Assembly: GCA_036346405.1 (NCBI GenBank)
Contig: CM070566.1
Location: 54,117,231-54,181,230 of the forward strand
DNA from: Phyllostachys edulis
Lineage: Eukaryota > Streptophyta > Magnoliopsida > Poales > Poaceae
Direction: 5' to 3'
DNA: 64,000 bases
The stretch's first letter is position 1; the number at the start of each line of letters is the position of its first letter. The notes under the pieces were generated by a model. It was not told the DNA's origin and searched no databases. It saw only the letters and a list, made by a program, of their open reading frames with translations. Shown here one piece after another: positions 23,254-33,681 of this stretch. Position numbers and translations under genes: made by a program.

Positions 23254-25742
23254 TGGTATCAGTTAGTCAATTAAACCTCAATCGGTGGAAAATTGAGTAT
23301 ATGCGATTATGACTTGCCAAGGTTAGACTAGTAGAGTTAGTAGTTAGTATTAGCTTAATTAGTCTAGCAAAGAACAATTAATGTATTTGATTATAGTCAT
23401 ATGCCCATAACTTGGTGTATTTTGTATATTTATCGGATAGGTTGTATAGTTGGAAGATCATGAATCCGGGTATTGTGTAGTTGGATAGGCTACTTTGATT
23501 ATGACAGAGGCTAGGTTAGCCCGAGTTTAAAAAGTTTTTGACTGTGGTAGAAATTTCTGAATAGAACTAATTTTACACTGAAAACTCTTTTAACTTTGAA
23601 AATTCATAGAAGATGTTTTAGAACTCAAAATGAAATAAACTCAGTTATTTTGATCTTATAATATTATTCTATATTTATCTATGTAATCCTTTTTCGCACC
23701 ACTATTCTACAAATTTTCACCAAATAATTAATTTCGGGTGAACAGTAACCAAAGCCTATTTTTCAGCATTTTTCCAAAAACTGATTTTCAAACTGCTATA
23801 ACTTTCACATACTAACTCCAAATGGAATTAATCTTTCACCTAAATTCATATAAAATCATTATCTACCCATTGTATAAGTTTCATACATTTTTGAGTATTT
23901 TGAATTTTCGGCTTATTTGGTGTTGATTGCAATATCGTTCTTTCGATAGATTTCTTGACGATACGAATGTATGCATGAGTGTAACCTGAGATTGAACAAG
24001 TGGTACTGCAAAGGTGCGAGCACCCTCCTCTTGAACATATTGCTCCTATTAATTTTAAAATGTTTTGTATGGTTTTTAATCTCTCGCTTGCATGCTATTT
24101 TGAAAGGTATGTTCATGGGTAGAAGTAGTTAATTTCCTACTTGCTGCATTGACCCTCCTTTGAATCTTGATTACCTTTTTTACCTTGAATGATTAAGGCT
24201 ATATGTTATATGGGTTTGTTTGCTAATTTGTAGAACGATGCTTAGTCATGCTAGTAGTTGTAGTCAATAACGGTTGATGGAGCTAGTCCATCGGCCGATG
24301 GATCGAATCGAATCTTAATGAAATTTGAGGATTATATGAATTTGATTATGTTGAATTTGAGGAAAATGTCCAGATCTTTGTATCTGAATATTATGAACTT
24401 GTTGATGGGTTGTTGTTGTGTGTTGGACTTGAACGGGTGATAGGGTGATGAAAGGGTGGTCCTGGATTCACGTAGCCCTATCTGGGTATTTGAGGACCGG
24501 TCTGTGGTGTGATGAACCAAGTCTTACATACAACCATGCGCCGGGTTTATGGGCGATGGCTTGGCTTAATAATTTGTTGTGTGTTAGCTATCAAAACACA
24601 ATTAGATTGGCAAGTGTTGTTATTTAGGTCTAATGACTCTCTTGTCAATCTAGTGGGGGCATGTTATATTTTTCTTTCTTGCCCTTAAGGGTCTCTTGTT
24701 TGATAGGGACTTACTTACACAACGGGGTTCACCTGTGGTGTTAGGCGACTTTAGTCTGCTACAGGATTCTGATCCTCGGGTGGGTTGATAGTCGGGACAT
24801 GACATTGTAACGGCCTCGTTATGATATCTCAGTCACACTCCTACGGAAGAGTGCATGGTGACAGTACGAGGTATTCATATCGTGTGGGTAAAGCTGTACA
24901 CCTCTGCAGAGTTAAATAAACCTATTCGAATAGCCATGTCCCCGGTTATGGACATCACTTGTGGGAAAGCATGCACAGTTAGCTTATGGGAAATTAAGTT
25001 TGGGTTATGGTTAAAAATGTTATGTCATTAGGTTAGTTTGTTCAGATCTGAAATGTTTTCTTGAACGCGAAGTTTGCGTGTTAATTTTTTATGGAATGAA
25101 TTGTGTCACAAATGGGATGTTCGTGTGTTGATTATAATTGGAGATTATACTGTTGTTGATCATTACTTACTATTATACAATGTTTTCAAAATGGCAATTT
25201 GAATCTATACCTGTTTATCTAATTGCAAAACTTGCTTTATGCTGAAAATTGACTAGTGTAGTAGCCTTCCTTTGATACTTACATGCATCCTTATTTTTCT
25301 TGAAATGTCTCGCGAGTACAACTTTGTACTTAAAAATTGTCTATTGTTCAGGTGAGAAGTCATTCAAATTGGGTAAAGTACTTCAGACGCTACGACTTTA
25401 ACTCCAGTTGGTTGCTTGTGGGATTGTGAGCATGCCAACTCGGTTATTCCCTTTTTATTTTAAGTTTGTCTTCCGCTGCGATTTATTCGTGTTATTATAT
25501 TTGGCCGATTGGCCCTCCTATGCAAACTTGTACTTCAAAGTTCTATTTAATGATGTTGTATTTATGTTTCCATTTATTCTTGTATATTGTGTATGGATGT
25601 GAATACAATGTTGTGTTTGGATATGTGCATGTTAGTCACTGATCCTTGGGAGCTAACATGAGACACCTATCCGGGCACTCGAATCATTTTCATTTCATGT
25701 TAAGTATTGTGCTCTTTCAGCGTAATTACTTAGCTTGAAACG
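23254..25742 (+). repeat. Tekay-D: plus-oriented Tekay-type LTR remnant
   Basis: No gene is visible in this AT-rich 2.5 kb. At 24881-24955 it holds, in inverted orientation, the conserved Tekay LTR block. At 25630-25660 a GTGCATGTTAGTCACTGATCC stretch parallels the reverse of the Tekay-C LTR start region (41880-41920). Spacing between these two landmarks is close to that in Tekay-B and Tekay-C LTRs. It is therefore read as the 3' part of an LTR whose 5' end was lost at the junction with Tekay-A. Neither end is clean. Confidence 0.55.
24881..24955 (+). promoter_or_regulatory. Conserved Tekay LTR block (Tekay-D)
   Basis: In order: GTGTGGGTAAAG, the palindrome CTCTGCAGAG at 24902-24911, the palindrome CTATTCGAATAG at 24922-24933, and a GGTTATGGACA word. 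Both palindromes are intact. This is the only plus-strand copy in the window. Confidence 0.55.
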
Positions 25743-26791
25743 TGTAGGACCGGAAAGGCGCCTAGAGGGGGGGGGTGAATAGACGCTCGCTCAATTTTCA
25801 CTTTAATTAGATTCAACACGATCTTTTCTCCAATAGCTACGAAAGCTAAGAAGATCAGTATATACGCATAGTGGAAGCCTTGTGCTGAATCCAATCAACC
25901 CTCAAAGAAAAAGTCCCAAAATTCAAGAGCTTAACCCCTCGGGCCGGACTGACCGAAGTTCAAGGCGCGGACTGACCGACGGCTTAGTCGCGGACTGACC
26001 GCACAGCCGTCAAAACTCAAACTCCAAATCCTCTGGCCTGGACTGACCAATGGCTTTGGTACAGACTAACCGCAGTCTGGACTGACCGAAGGCAAAGTCT
26101 CAAACTGACCTCACTGACGATGAACAGAACAGACAACTCTGGTTTCAAAACAAAAATCGATCAAACTTTTGATCTATCTGGCCAAACTTGACCAAATTTG
26201 GAACACACCTCCCTAAGGGTATTAGGAACCTATTCCAAGCAACGAATGAGTAGATCCACGTCAAAGTTTTGACCTTTAACCAGATTACTGAAGGTGGGTT
26301 CAAAACCGAGCAAAAACGAAAAACTTGATCCAAAACTTGCTCGTGGGAGAATGATGATCAAGATGATTCTAAATGTATTCCCACATGTCACAGCAAGGTA
26401 GATGGGTGCAAGAAACCACTAGAAACCCATTAGATCAAATAAACACCCAAAAATCACCAAAAGAGAAGGATGAACACAAGAGGACTCATCTTTGAATAAT
26501 TATCCATAGATTGATTCGAGGTTGTAGAGAGTTTACAGCCACTCCATCTAGGAGGACAAGAGCTCAATCCATGAGCACACCATCAACACATCTCTCTAGA
26601 AGTTAACCTCTCCTCTTTCTCTCTAAACCGTAAAACACACTAGGGTTTTTACAAATGAAGTGCTTTTGAAACTTCGCCGAAAACGCGTGAATTGACAAAC
26701 CAACAAAGCCATTGACAATTGTATCATCATTCTAAGATCATGCACATATCCCCATGATGTCCACAAAACGGATCCGATCTCGGGGTCCCCA
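25743..26791 (-). repeat. Copia-type solo-LTR-like block
   Basis: It begins TGTAGGACCGG then gcctagaggggggggg-tgaatag. On the minus strand this is an LTR end of the form CTATTCACCCCC...CTCTAGG, common just before the primer site in plant copia elements of SIRE type. Copia RNase H of CopA stops at about 26791, giving a candidate other end (tcccca), for a length of about 1.05 kb with TG...CA ends. The words ggactgaccg or gactgacc recur about eight times at 25945-26125. No primer site, polypurine tract or matching target duplication flanks it, so solo LTR or fragment is the best reading. Confidence 0.5.
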
Positions 26792-27861
26792 TAGTAAGCA
26801 GGAAGAGAATGACGATCAAAAGGATCACTAGCTCAGGTCGCATCGGAGTACGCCTAAAGTTGTAGTGAGGTAGAGCTAGGGAAAAACAAACAACGAGAGA
26901 TAGTCCCACGCAAGTAGCGAAGAACACGAAGAAGGTGACTCTAGTGAATATGGGTAGGACGCGCCATGAACTGACTCAAGATATGAACAACATAAGCAAT
27001 ATCAGGACGAGTGCTCACAAGGTACACCAAACTCCCAACAAGATGGCAATATCGAGTAGGATCTTCAAGAAGATCACCATCAGTAGCACGAAGCTGTAGG
27101 GATAGCTCCATGGGAGTCTCAGCGGTGGGAGTGTCAGTCAGACCAGACCGATCAAGAAGATCCTGGACATACTTCTGCTGGGAGAGGTAGTAGCCCTCAG
27201 GCATGGAAGAGATCTCAATCCCAAGGAAGTACGTAAGAGAACCAAGATCAGTCATCAAAAACTACTCACTGAGATGCTTCTTCACATATGTGATGAACGA
27301 GGAAACATCACCAGTGATGAGCATATCATCAACATACAGAAGAAGCAGTGTCCTACCCCGAGATGAGATATGGACAAAAAGAGCAGGATCATGGGAACTG
27401 ACAGTGAAACCGACATAAGTAATCACTGAGGTAAAACGCGCAAACCAAGCATGAGGAGCCTGTTTGAGGCCATAAAGAGCACGATGAAGATGATAGACGT
27501 GCCCATCAAGAACAGAATACCCAAGTGGTGGCTGCATGTAGACCTTCTCTTGCAAAACACCATTAAGAAAGGCATTCTTAACATCCAGCTGAGAGATAGA
27601 CCACCAGCGAACAGAAGCAAGAGCAACAAGAGTGCGAACAGTGGTCATATGGGCAACAGGGGCAAAAGTCTCATCGTAGTCACGACCGTACTCCTGCTGA
27701 AAGCCATAAGCTACAAGACGAGCCTTGTAGCGCTCGATAGTACCATTAGACCGGGTCTTAATCTTGTACACCCACTTGCACGTGATCGGACGAGCATGCA
27801 CAGGTGTCGGTACAATATCCCAAGTCTCCGTACGTCGAAGAGCATCAAGCTCCTCTGCCAT
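26792..27861 (-). pseudogene. CopA reverse transcriptase and partial RNase H
   Basis: The RT begins after a TAG at 27868-27870. Motifs: WDIVPTPVHARPITCKWVYK (about residues 14-33), RLVAYGFQQEYGRDYDETFAPV, QLDVKNAFLNGVLQE, YGLKQAPHAW and catalytic LLLLYVDDMLI near 27330. After a TAG at 27262-27264 the thumb/RNase H link reads DLGSLTYFLGIEIS, YVQDLLDRSGL and VGSLVYLVSTRPDIAYVV. A TAG at 26941-26943 is followed, in shifted frames, by a SDAT-type RNase H segment with two more stops (26854-26856 TAG, 26833-26835 TGA), where the sequence then ends. Several stops sit where the family has Gln or Trp. Confidence 0.9.
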
Positions 27862-29405
27862 AGCGAGCTACCACTCAGAATGAGGAGCAGCCTCACGATA
27901 AGAACTAGGCTCAGTGACAGAGAGAGCATGAGCTATCGGAGCAAATCCAAGACAATCAGGAGGTCGAAGGGATGTCTGGTCACGAAGGACATAACAAGGA
28001 GCAGCAGCAGGAGGATCAGATGTGGGTGTCGGCAAGATACCAGGAGAGGAGGCTGGTGAAGGATGAGGATGCCTAAAGTAGTGAACACCAGAGTAACAAG
28101 ATGGTGGTGCTGCAGGAACAAGAGACGGTGCTGCAGGAGGCAGCACCGAGGGCGGAGGTACAGAAGGAACCACTGGAGACAAACCAGGGGAAGACTATGA
28201 TAGTGGAGAAATAGGTGAAGAGTCAGAAAGAGACAACCATGAAATCGACTCAACAGTGGAAACAGGTGGAGCCGAATCTCGATAGAAGAAAGGGTGAGAT
28301 TCGTCAAAGACAATGTCTTGTGAAATCCTGATCCGTCGAGCAGAAGGATCCCAACAACGATAACCCTTATGCTCAGAACTATAACCAAGAAACACGCACT
28401 CAACTGACTAGGCCGATAGTTTAGTGCGTTCACGAGGCTGTAGTAGAACAAAACAAGTACAGCCAAAAACACGAAGGTGAGTGTACTGGGGGCTCGAGAG
28501 TAGAGACGCTCTATAGGACTGACACCCTTAAGAGCAGTGGAAGGCTGCATATTGATGAGATATGCAGCCGTAGAAACAGCCTCAGCCCAAAACTGTGGTG
28601 GAACGTGAGAGGCAAGGACAAGAGTGCGGACAGTCTCAATCAGATGACGATGTTTGCGCTCATCAACCCCATTCTGAGCATGGGCACCACGACAAGAAGA
28701 CTGGTAAAGAGTGCCTTGCTAAGAAAGAAACTGTCCAAAAGCACCAGAACAGTACTCGCCAGCAGAATCATAGCGAAAAGTACGGATGGGAGAATCAAAC
28801 TGAGTACAAACCATCGTTGCAAAGCTACAATAGATCGCAAGAAACTGACCACGATTAGATATAGGGAAAATCCATGTAAAACGGGAATAATCATCAATGA
28901 AGATCACATAAGATTTATGCCTGCCTTTAGAGATAATAGGCGCAGGTCCCTATACATCTGAATGAACTAAATCAAAAGGGCGAGAAGACAAGGACTCACT
29001 AGAATGATAAGGAAGTTGGAGCTGCTTGCCCAGCTTACAACCCTAACAAAACATGGACGTGTCAACAGGAACACGTCCAAGAACACCCTGACGAACTAAT
29101 GAAGAAAGACGAGGCCCACACAAGTGACCTAAACAATGATGCCACTGTGTAAAAACTCCATAGGTGTTGGCAGCAGTGGCAGTGGATGTAGAGGTGATAG
29201 GAGCAACTGAAGTGGACGGAAGGTGGAGGCGGTCAAGAATGTAGAGACCCTGACGATCCCTACGGCGCCGGCCAGTCCCAAATACCATCCCTGTCTGTTG
29301 GTCCTGAACAAAACAGGTATGAGGGTCAAAACCAACCCTACAAATGAGATCGGAGTCGACCCACTGAGAGAAGCTGCATGGTAAGCTGAGGAACATGAGA
29401 AACAA
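27862..29405 (-). pseudogene. CopA integrase and linker
   Basis: The GAG-pre-integrase segment reads FTQWHHCLGHLCGPRLSSLV (near 29130). The integrase core gives the first Asp in FIDDYSRFTWIFPI (28850-28905), then RTFRYDSAGEYCSGAFGQFLS with the second Asp. The third acidic region is near 28620, and the C-terminal part reads MFLGYSSEHKGYRCWDPSARR (28330-28395). A Pro/Ser-rich linker to RT covers 27870-28200. Stops at 29043-29045, 28950-28952, 28719-28721 and 28195-28197 are all TAG. A frameshift lies near 28400. Confidence 0.86.
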
Positions 29406-30661
29406 CTCGAAGTAAAAATCACGACAAAAGAGTGCCTAACTGGCACGACAGACAGAGGAGTACCGTCAGCTGTCTGAACTGAGCTAGGAAAAACAAGAGG
29501 TCCTACTGAAGTGAGAGATGTGGAGTCTGGTGTCATGTGGAAAGAGGCACCAGAATCCAGAACCCAAGAAGTACCTGGAGGAGACGCTCGAGCTAGACAG
29601 TGTAACTCGCTTGAGCTGAGAGAGAGTTGCTGAACTAGAGCCTGGCATAACTGCTGAATAGAATCACCTCGCTGAGAAGATCCTGACGTGCTGGTCTGTC
29701 CTCCTGTCGAGGAAGGGTCTCCCTGTCCTCCCTTGGAGAGTCCAACTCCACACACCTTATTCTACTTTTTTCGCACCGCACAACGCTAGTAGTCGTGCCC
29801 GAAGTTCTTGCAATAATTGCACTGAACCCCAGTTGGTGCAAAAACAGGAGCAGAAACAGACACCCGTGGAGGGACTGTAGTCGAAGCAAAAATCGTCGGT
29901 GTAGTTGAAGAAGAAGGGGTAGCAAGCACACCGAATAAATCAGGCCGCTAACCCACGGCGAAGCTCCTCAAAGATGAAGCGCCGAAAGAGCCTCGAATCG
30001 CTTCGGTCGTGGTGAGCGGTTAATAGTTGAGCCCTAACAGCTCAAACTCGGGCGAAGACGGCAGACGAAGTCATAAAGGCGCGGCGATCACGATCCGCTT
30101 ACGCTTTATGACACTCTGGCAGAGCGGAGAAGCCAGCTCGTCTAGCCGGGCGCCAGATCGCCAGGGCTCGGAAGAAGTCATCGACGGAGGAGTCCTCCGG
30201 CGGCGTCTCCAACTCACGCTGAAGCGAAAAAGAATTGAAAGCATCGCTGCTCTGCTGGTATCGCTTGCGCAAGTAGTCCCAGATCTGACAAGTGGCACGT
30301 AGACCAACAATGTCTGGCTGGATAGAGTCGTCGACGCTGACCACCAGGATGGCTCGAACACGGGCCTCATCAGCACACCAGCACTCAAAAGCGTCTATGG
30401 CATACTAAAAGGCCTCATCAGCAGCAGCAATATCGGCCTCTGCCTCCTTCTTGGTGGCCTCATCTTCTGTAGGAGGTGCAGAAGCAAGCTATCGAGGAGA
30501 AGGCTGGACTAGCGACGGCGGACAAGGTCGGGCACCAGTGACATGTCCCCAGAGGCGAAGACCATCGAGCGTGATCTCCATGAGTGAAGACCACAACCTC
30601 TAGTTCGTCCCATGAAGCTTAGTTCCCAAGATGGGATCATAGCTGATGGAACAGAAGCCAT
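29406..30661 (-). pseudogene. CopA gag and protease
   Basis: Gag probably starts at the ATG at 30661 (MASVPSAM), then shifts frame. The gag body gives SVDDSIQPDIVGLRATCQIWDYLRKRY and LQRELETPPEDSSVDDFFRAL, matching the copia gag core in which dimers are anchored. The zinc knuckle near 29770-29815 is damaged. The protease shows the active site WVLDSGASFHMT at about 29545-29560, followed by PLSVVPVRHSF. Frame changes occur near 30500, 29950 and 29750. Confidence 0.82.
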
Positions 30662-31293
30662 CGGTAGGCGGCCCTCGACGGCGCGGCGGTTAGAACAACG
30701 TTCTTTCTTTTTCTTCTTTTTTTACTACCCGGGCCGGGCTAAAGGAACTGCCTATGACCCAATAGAAACAAAGCTAAAGAGAGCACGGGGGAACCGAACT
30801 AGGGTTCCCCCACTTGTGGCGGCTTTCGAACGGCGTGGCGGCGGCAATTACGGCAATGGCGGATGGCAACGATGGTCCCGTCAGCAGGCATCGGGGTCAA
30901 TGCAGCGGCGGTGGTCCTGTCAGCGCGGCGTCGGGCTCCACAAGCGACGGCGGTGGCGGCGACGGCCAAGCGATGGCGGCGGCGGCGGCAATGCGGCAAC
31001 GGTGGCGGCCAAGTAGACGATAGTCCCGGTCGGCGGCGTCGATCTGGTGACATGGCAAGAATGGCGGTGGTCCTGCTTAAATCGGCGTCGGGCTCCTAAG
31101 CGGCGGCCGTGGCGGCGACGGCAACAACAACAAAGCGGCGGTCAAGTGATTTGCTACGGTGTGCTTACGGCGGCAGCGACCAAGCAACAATGAGTGGCGG
31201 TGGCCAACGAGTGGCGGCGCTAGAGCCGAACGGTGACCTGGCGGCCGACTGCGTCGGGTGGCGGGATGGCAGCAGAAGGAGAGATAGGTTAGA
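30662..31293 (-). other. CopA leader with CGG-rich tandem duplication
   Basis: Between gag and the primer site, 30812-31290 is dense in ggcggc/gtcggcg words. The segment starting gtggtcctg at 30911 recurs imperfectly at 31067, a period of about 156 bp, and gatggtcccg at about 30870 recurs as gatagtcccg at about 31019. Open frames on both strands here reflect the low-complexity composition and are not called as genes. Confidence 0.55.
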
Positions 31294-31305
31294 GCTCTGA
31301 TACCA
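31294..31305 (-). other. CopA primer-binding site
   Basis: Plus strand gctctgatacca, that is TGGTATCAGAGC on the element strand, a perfect match to the plant initiator Met-tRNA primer site. It abuts the LTR directly. Confidence 0.92.
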
Positions 31306-31433
31306 TGTTATGAATATTGTCTGTATATTCAAGAGGCCTAATGGACAATATATATATAGGGAGTACAAAGGGGGTTGCCATATACAGATAAGGAAACCAT
31401 ATACAGATAAGTAAATACATTCCTATTCTAACA
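31306..31433 (-). repeat. CopA 5' LTR (128 bp)
   Basis: It begins TGTTATGAAT and ends CTATTCTAACA, with inverted ends TGTTA/TAACA. The right-hand flank begins atagg and is CopB RT sequence. A run of alternating AT (atatatatatag) lies near 31350. The LTR is very short, as in some copia lineages of the Ale type; lineage is not certain. Confidence 0.85.
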
Positions 31434-31461
31434 ATAGGTACAACTTGTTGGAGTTTCTATC
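31434..31461 (-). pseudogene. CopB RT fragment between CopA and CRM
   Basis: On the minus strand these 28 bases encode DRNSNKLYL, which continues the RIERDR reading found at 39185-39210 on the other side of CRM. The last five bases, ctatc at 31457-31461, are the left CRM target copy. This short piece proves that CRM and CopA both landed in the CopB RT. Confidence 0.8.
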
Positions 31462-32377
31462 TGATGAGGACATCACTTCTTCGGATACACACAACAATCC
31501 TCCACTTGACATTCAAGGACCAATCACTAGAGCTCGCGCCCGACAATTGAATTTACAGGTGAGCTCGTTCCTAAGTACTTCTTTTTGTTCATTTGAGAAT
31601 CGATTGCTACCTAATGATTTAATTATGATTAGGAACCATGGAGAGGACCTGGAAGTACTTGGAGAAGGGCTACGAGGCGCACAAGTCCAGCAAGGGCGGT
31701 CGAATCATGTTGGAGGCCCAACTCAAGCCGACTTCGAATCCAATTCGGAGTCCAGGACCAGGCCGCACTAAAATGGACGCCCAGATCGCATCCGGGCTCC
31801 GTTTTGGATGTCCCACATATGTATGGAAAGCTGAGAAGACGACCTTTCCAATGGCTCTGGTCCCATGTCAAAATTCCTTCTGAGTCAACAGGAATCGTCG
31901 AAATAAGTGGGCATTCAGAATCTGTCAGGGTGCTGCGCCACCGTCTTTTGGGCCGTTCGGCTTTGTATCGTGTTGGAGCCCATTAGGGCGCGTCCAGGGG
32001 TTTTGCACACCCCTCAGTCCTTTATATCTAGCTGCCACCCCCACCATTAGGGTTGGGTTTTGCTTAGATTAATTCTGTCTTGAACAGTTTCGCCGTTCAT
32101 CGGTTTGTGAGACCCCAACTTTCGAGTGCTAAACAATACATCCGCAATTCCGTTGTGTTCTTCCTTGTTCTTGCTTGTGTTCTTCGATTCGCAGGCGAGG
32201 ATTAGCCTTCTTGGCGAGGTCAACCGGGCTGCGCATGGTTGATAACCTGAGGAGACGTGGTGCTGCGATTGCGGGGTTCGGAACGTGTTGTTCGGAAGCC
32301 GAATCGATTTGTGTCGCGCCTCCACTAAATCGAACATATCCAGAACCTGTTGGAAGATCGGGACCCCGTCCCCATCA
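31462..32377 (+). repeat. CRM 5' LTR
   Basis: 916 bp, TGATGAGGACATC... to ...CCCCATCA. The first 310 bp stay open in the frame used by the end of pol (DITSSDTHNNPP, GPITRARARQL and beyond, to a stop at about 31769). A core-promoter-like ctttatatctagc lies near 32020. The LTR is followed by ag and the primer site. Confidence 0.94.
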
Positions 32378-32379
32378 AG

Positions 32380-32392
32380 TGGTAATCAGAGC
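32380..32392 (+). other. CRM primer-binding site
   Basis: tggtaatcagagc matches the Met-tRNA primer site TGGTATCAGAGC with one inserted a, two bases after the LTR end. Confidence 0.88.
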
Positions 32393-33681
32393 TTCAGGTG
32401 TTCCTTCAGGTTCGAGTTTACCCTACCCTTGTTGTTTTCGGTTTCATCCTAGAGTCCAAGAAAAAGCCCTACAAAAAAATTGTAGTCATAGGTTGTTCCC
32501 TGTCCCAGATCTCGTTTAACCTTTTGCACAATTTGATTTCAGAGTCCGTAGTGTTGAGTTTGTGTCCTTAGTCGAGTTGTGTTGCTGGTTTAGATCGTGT
32601 TTTATTTCGAGTTGTCTTGCTTCCGCTCGCCTCATACAAACCCTAGCCGTCAACTTTTGTTTCTCCCACCCTCCCACCCTCTGTTTTTGAGTCATCCATC
32701 GCGCCTCGTGATCACCCAAAGACCTTTCCCCATTGAGTCTCGTGATCACCCAAGACCATCCCCACCTCTTCCCGAGCTTCGCCCCAATTTCCACCAATTT
32801 CTTCCACCCGATTTCGTTTGGCCTCCACAAAGAACCATAACTCGAGACCCTCCTTCAAACGGTCAGTAACTTTCGCATACTGGACTTGAAATCGATTTAA
32901 TTTTTTTGAAGTTGGGTGAAATTAAATTTTGCATCCAAACTCCCCACTTTGTCGGGTTTGGCGAATTTATTTTGCCCAAATTCGGCCTCGAAAGTGCAGA
33001 TACTCGAGCTCAACTTTCATCACCAAATTACACATTCATCATTTTCAGAGACCACACCTTACATCGATTGAGGTGAAACTTTGTGTGGTTCCTATTTCTG
33101 TGCTCCGCTTTGTGAAAAAAATAACAAAAAAAAAAGAAACCAAAAAAAAAAATTCGACACCTAGTTTTGCCTGAGAGGCACCTGAGAGCACTCCGTGCCA
33201 AAAAAAAAGAGAGAGAGCACAGTTTTTAGGTGACAGATATTGATTTGTGCTGTCTTTACCTGGCCATCCTTGTTGCTGTCTTTGCCTGGCCATCTTTGTT
33301 GCTGTCTTTGCTTTACTATTCTGGTCTTGACTCCTTGTTCATCATATCATACCTGCTATAGGACACATTTAGACCAGCAACTAGGACCAGTGTTTTGGAC
33401 ATTTACTCAGCATTACTATCTGTTATTGATTTGTGTTCCACTAACATATTTGGCCTTCCAAGCTCCATATACCTACTTCCGGATAGCACAGCTTTTGACC
33501 CTTGCAATCGCAGCACCACGTTCCAGGTATCACGAACCAGCCACCGGTTGTACCACCTACTGTTTGCGATGGTAAGAACACTTGTAAGAGCTTGGTAAGC
33601 CACTTCCTTTGCGGGTTCCCACTGTCCTCCTTTGTAGTTGATAGGGATAATCATTTTGTTTTCCCTGTGTTTCCACTAACC
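32393..33681 (+). other. CRM leader region
   Basis: Untranslated leader of 1.3 kb before gag. It is pyrimidine-rich at 32640-32830, with A-runs at 33113-33150 and 33200-33215. The phrase ctgtctttgcctggccat repeats at 33249-33315. Frames such as 33240-33575 start no recognisable protein. No gene seen. Confidence 0.6.

Larger units (their letters stand above)
26792..31433 (-). mobile_element. CopA: Ty1/copia element, 3' end lost
   Basis: Minus-strand copia element with a 5' LTR of only 128 bp (31306-31433), a perfect Met primer site (31294-31305), a GC-rich leader, gag from about 30661, then protease, integrase, RT and part of RNase H. The order integrase before RT is the copia hallmark. It ends inside RNase H at about 26791, and no 3' LTR is present. 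On its right it is joined to CopB RT sequence, so it inserted into CopB; the matching left half of that target is gone. Confidence 0.88.

Noticed and set aside
27451..28059. 202-codon plus-strand frame
   Set aside because: It is the antisense shadow of the CopA RT and linker; Ser/Arg/Lys-rich composition comes from the complementary coding strand.
30612..31099. Several overlapping Gly/Arg/Ala-rich frames on both strands
   Set aside because: Caused by CGG-rich composition of the CopA leader; no start context or domain.
32175..33575. Open frames in the CRM LTR and leader (for example 32175-32519, 33240-33575)
   Set aside because: Within the LTR and untranslated leader; hydrophobic or low-complexity translations without family resemblance.
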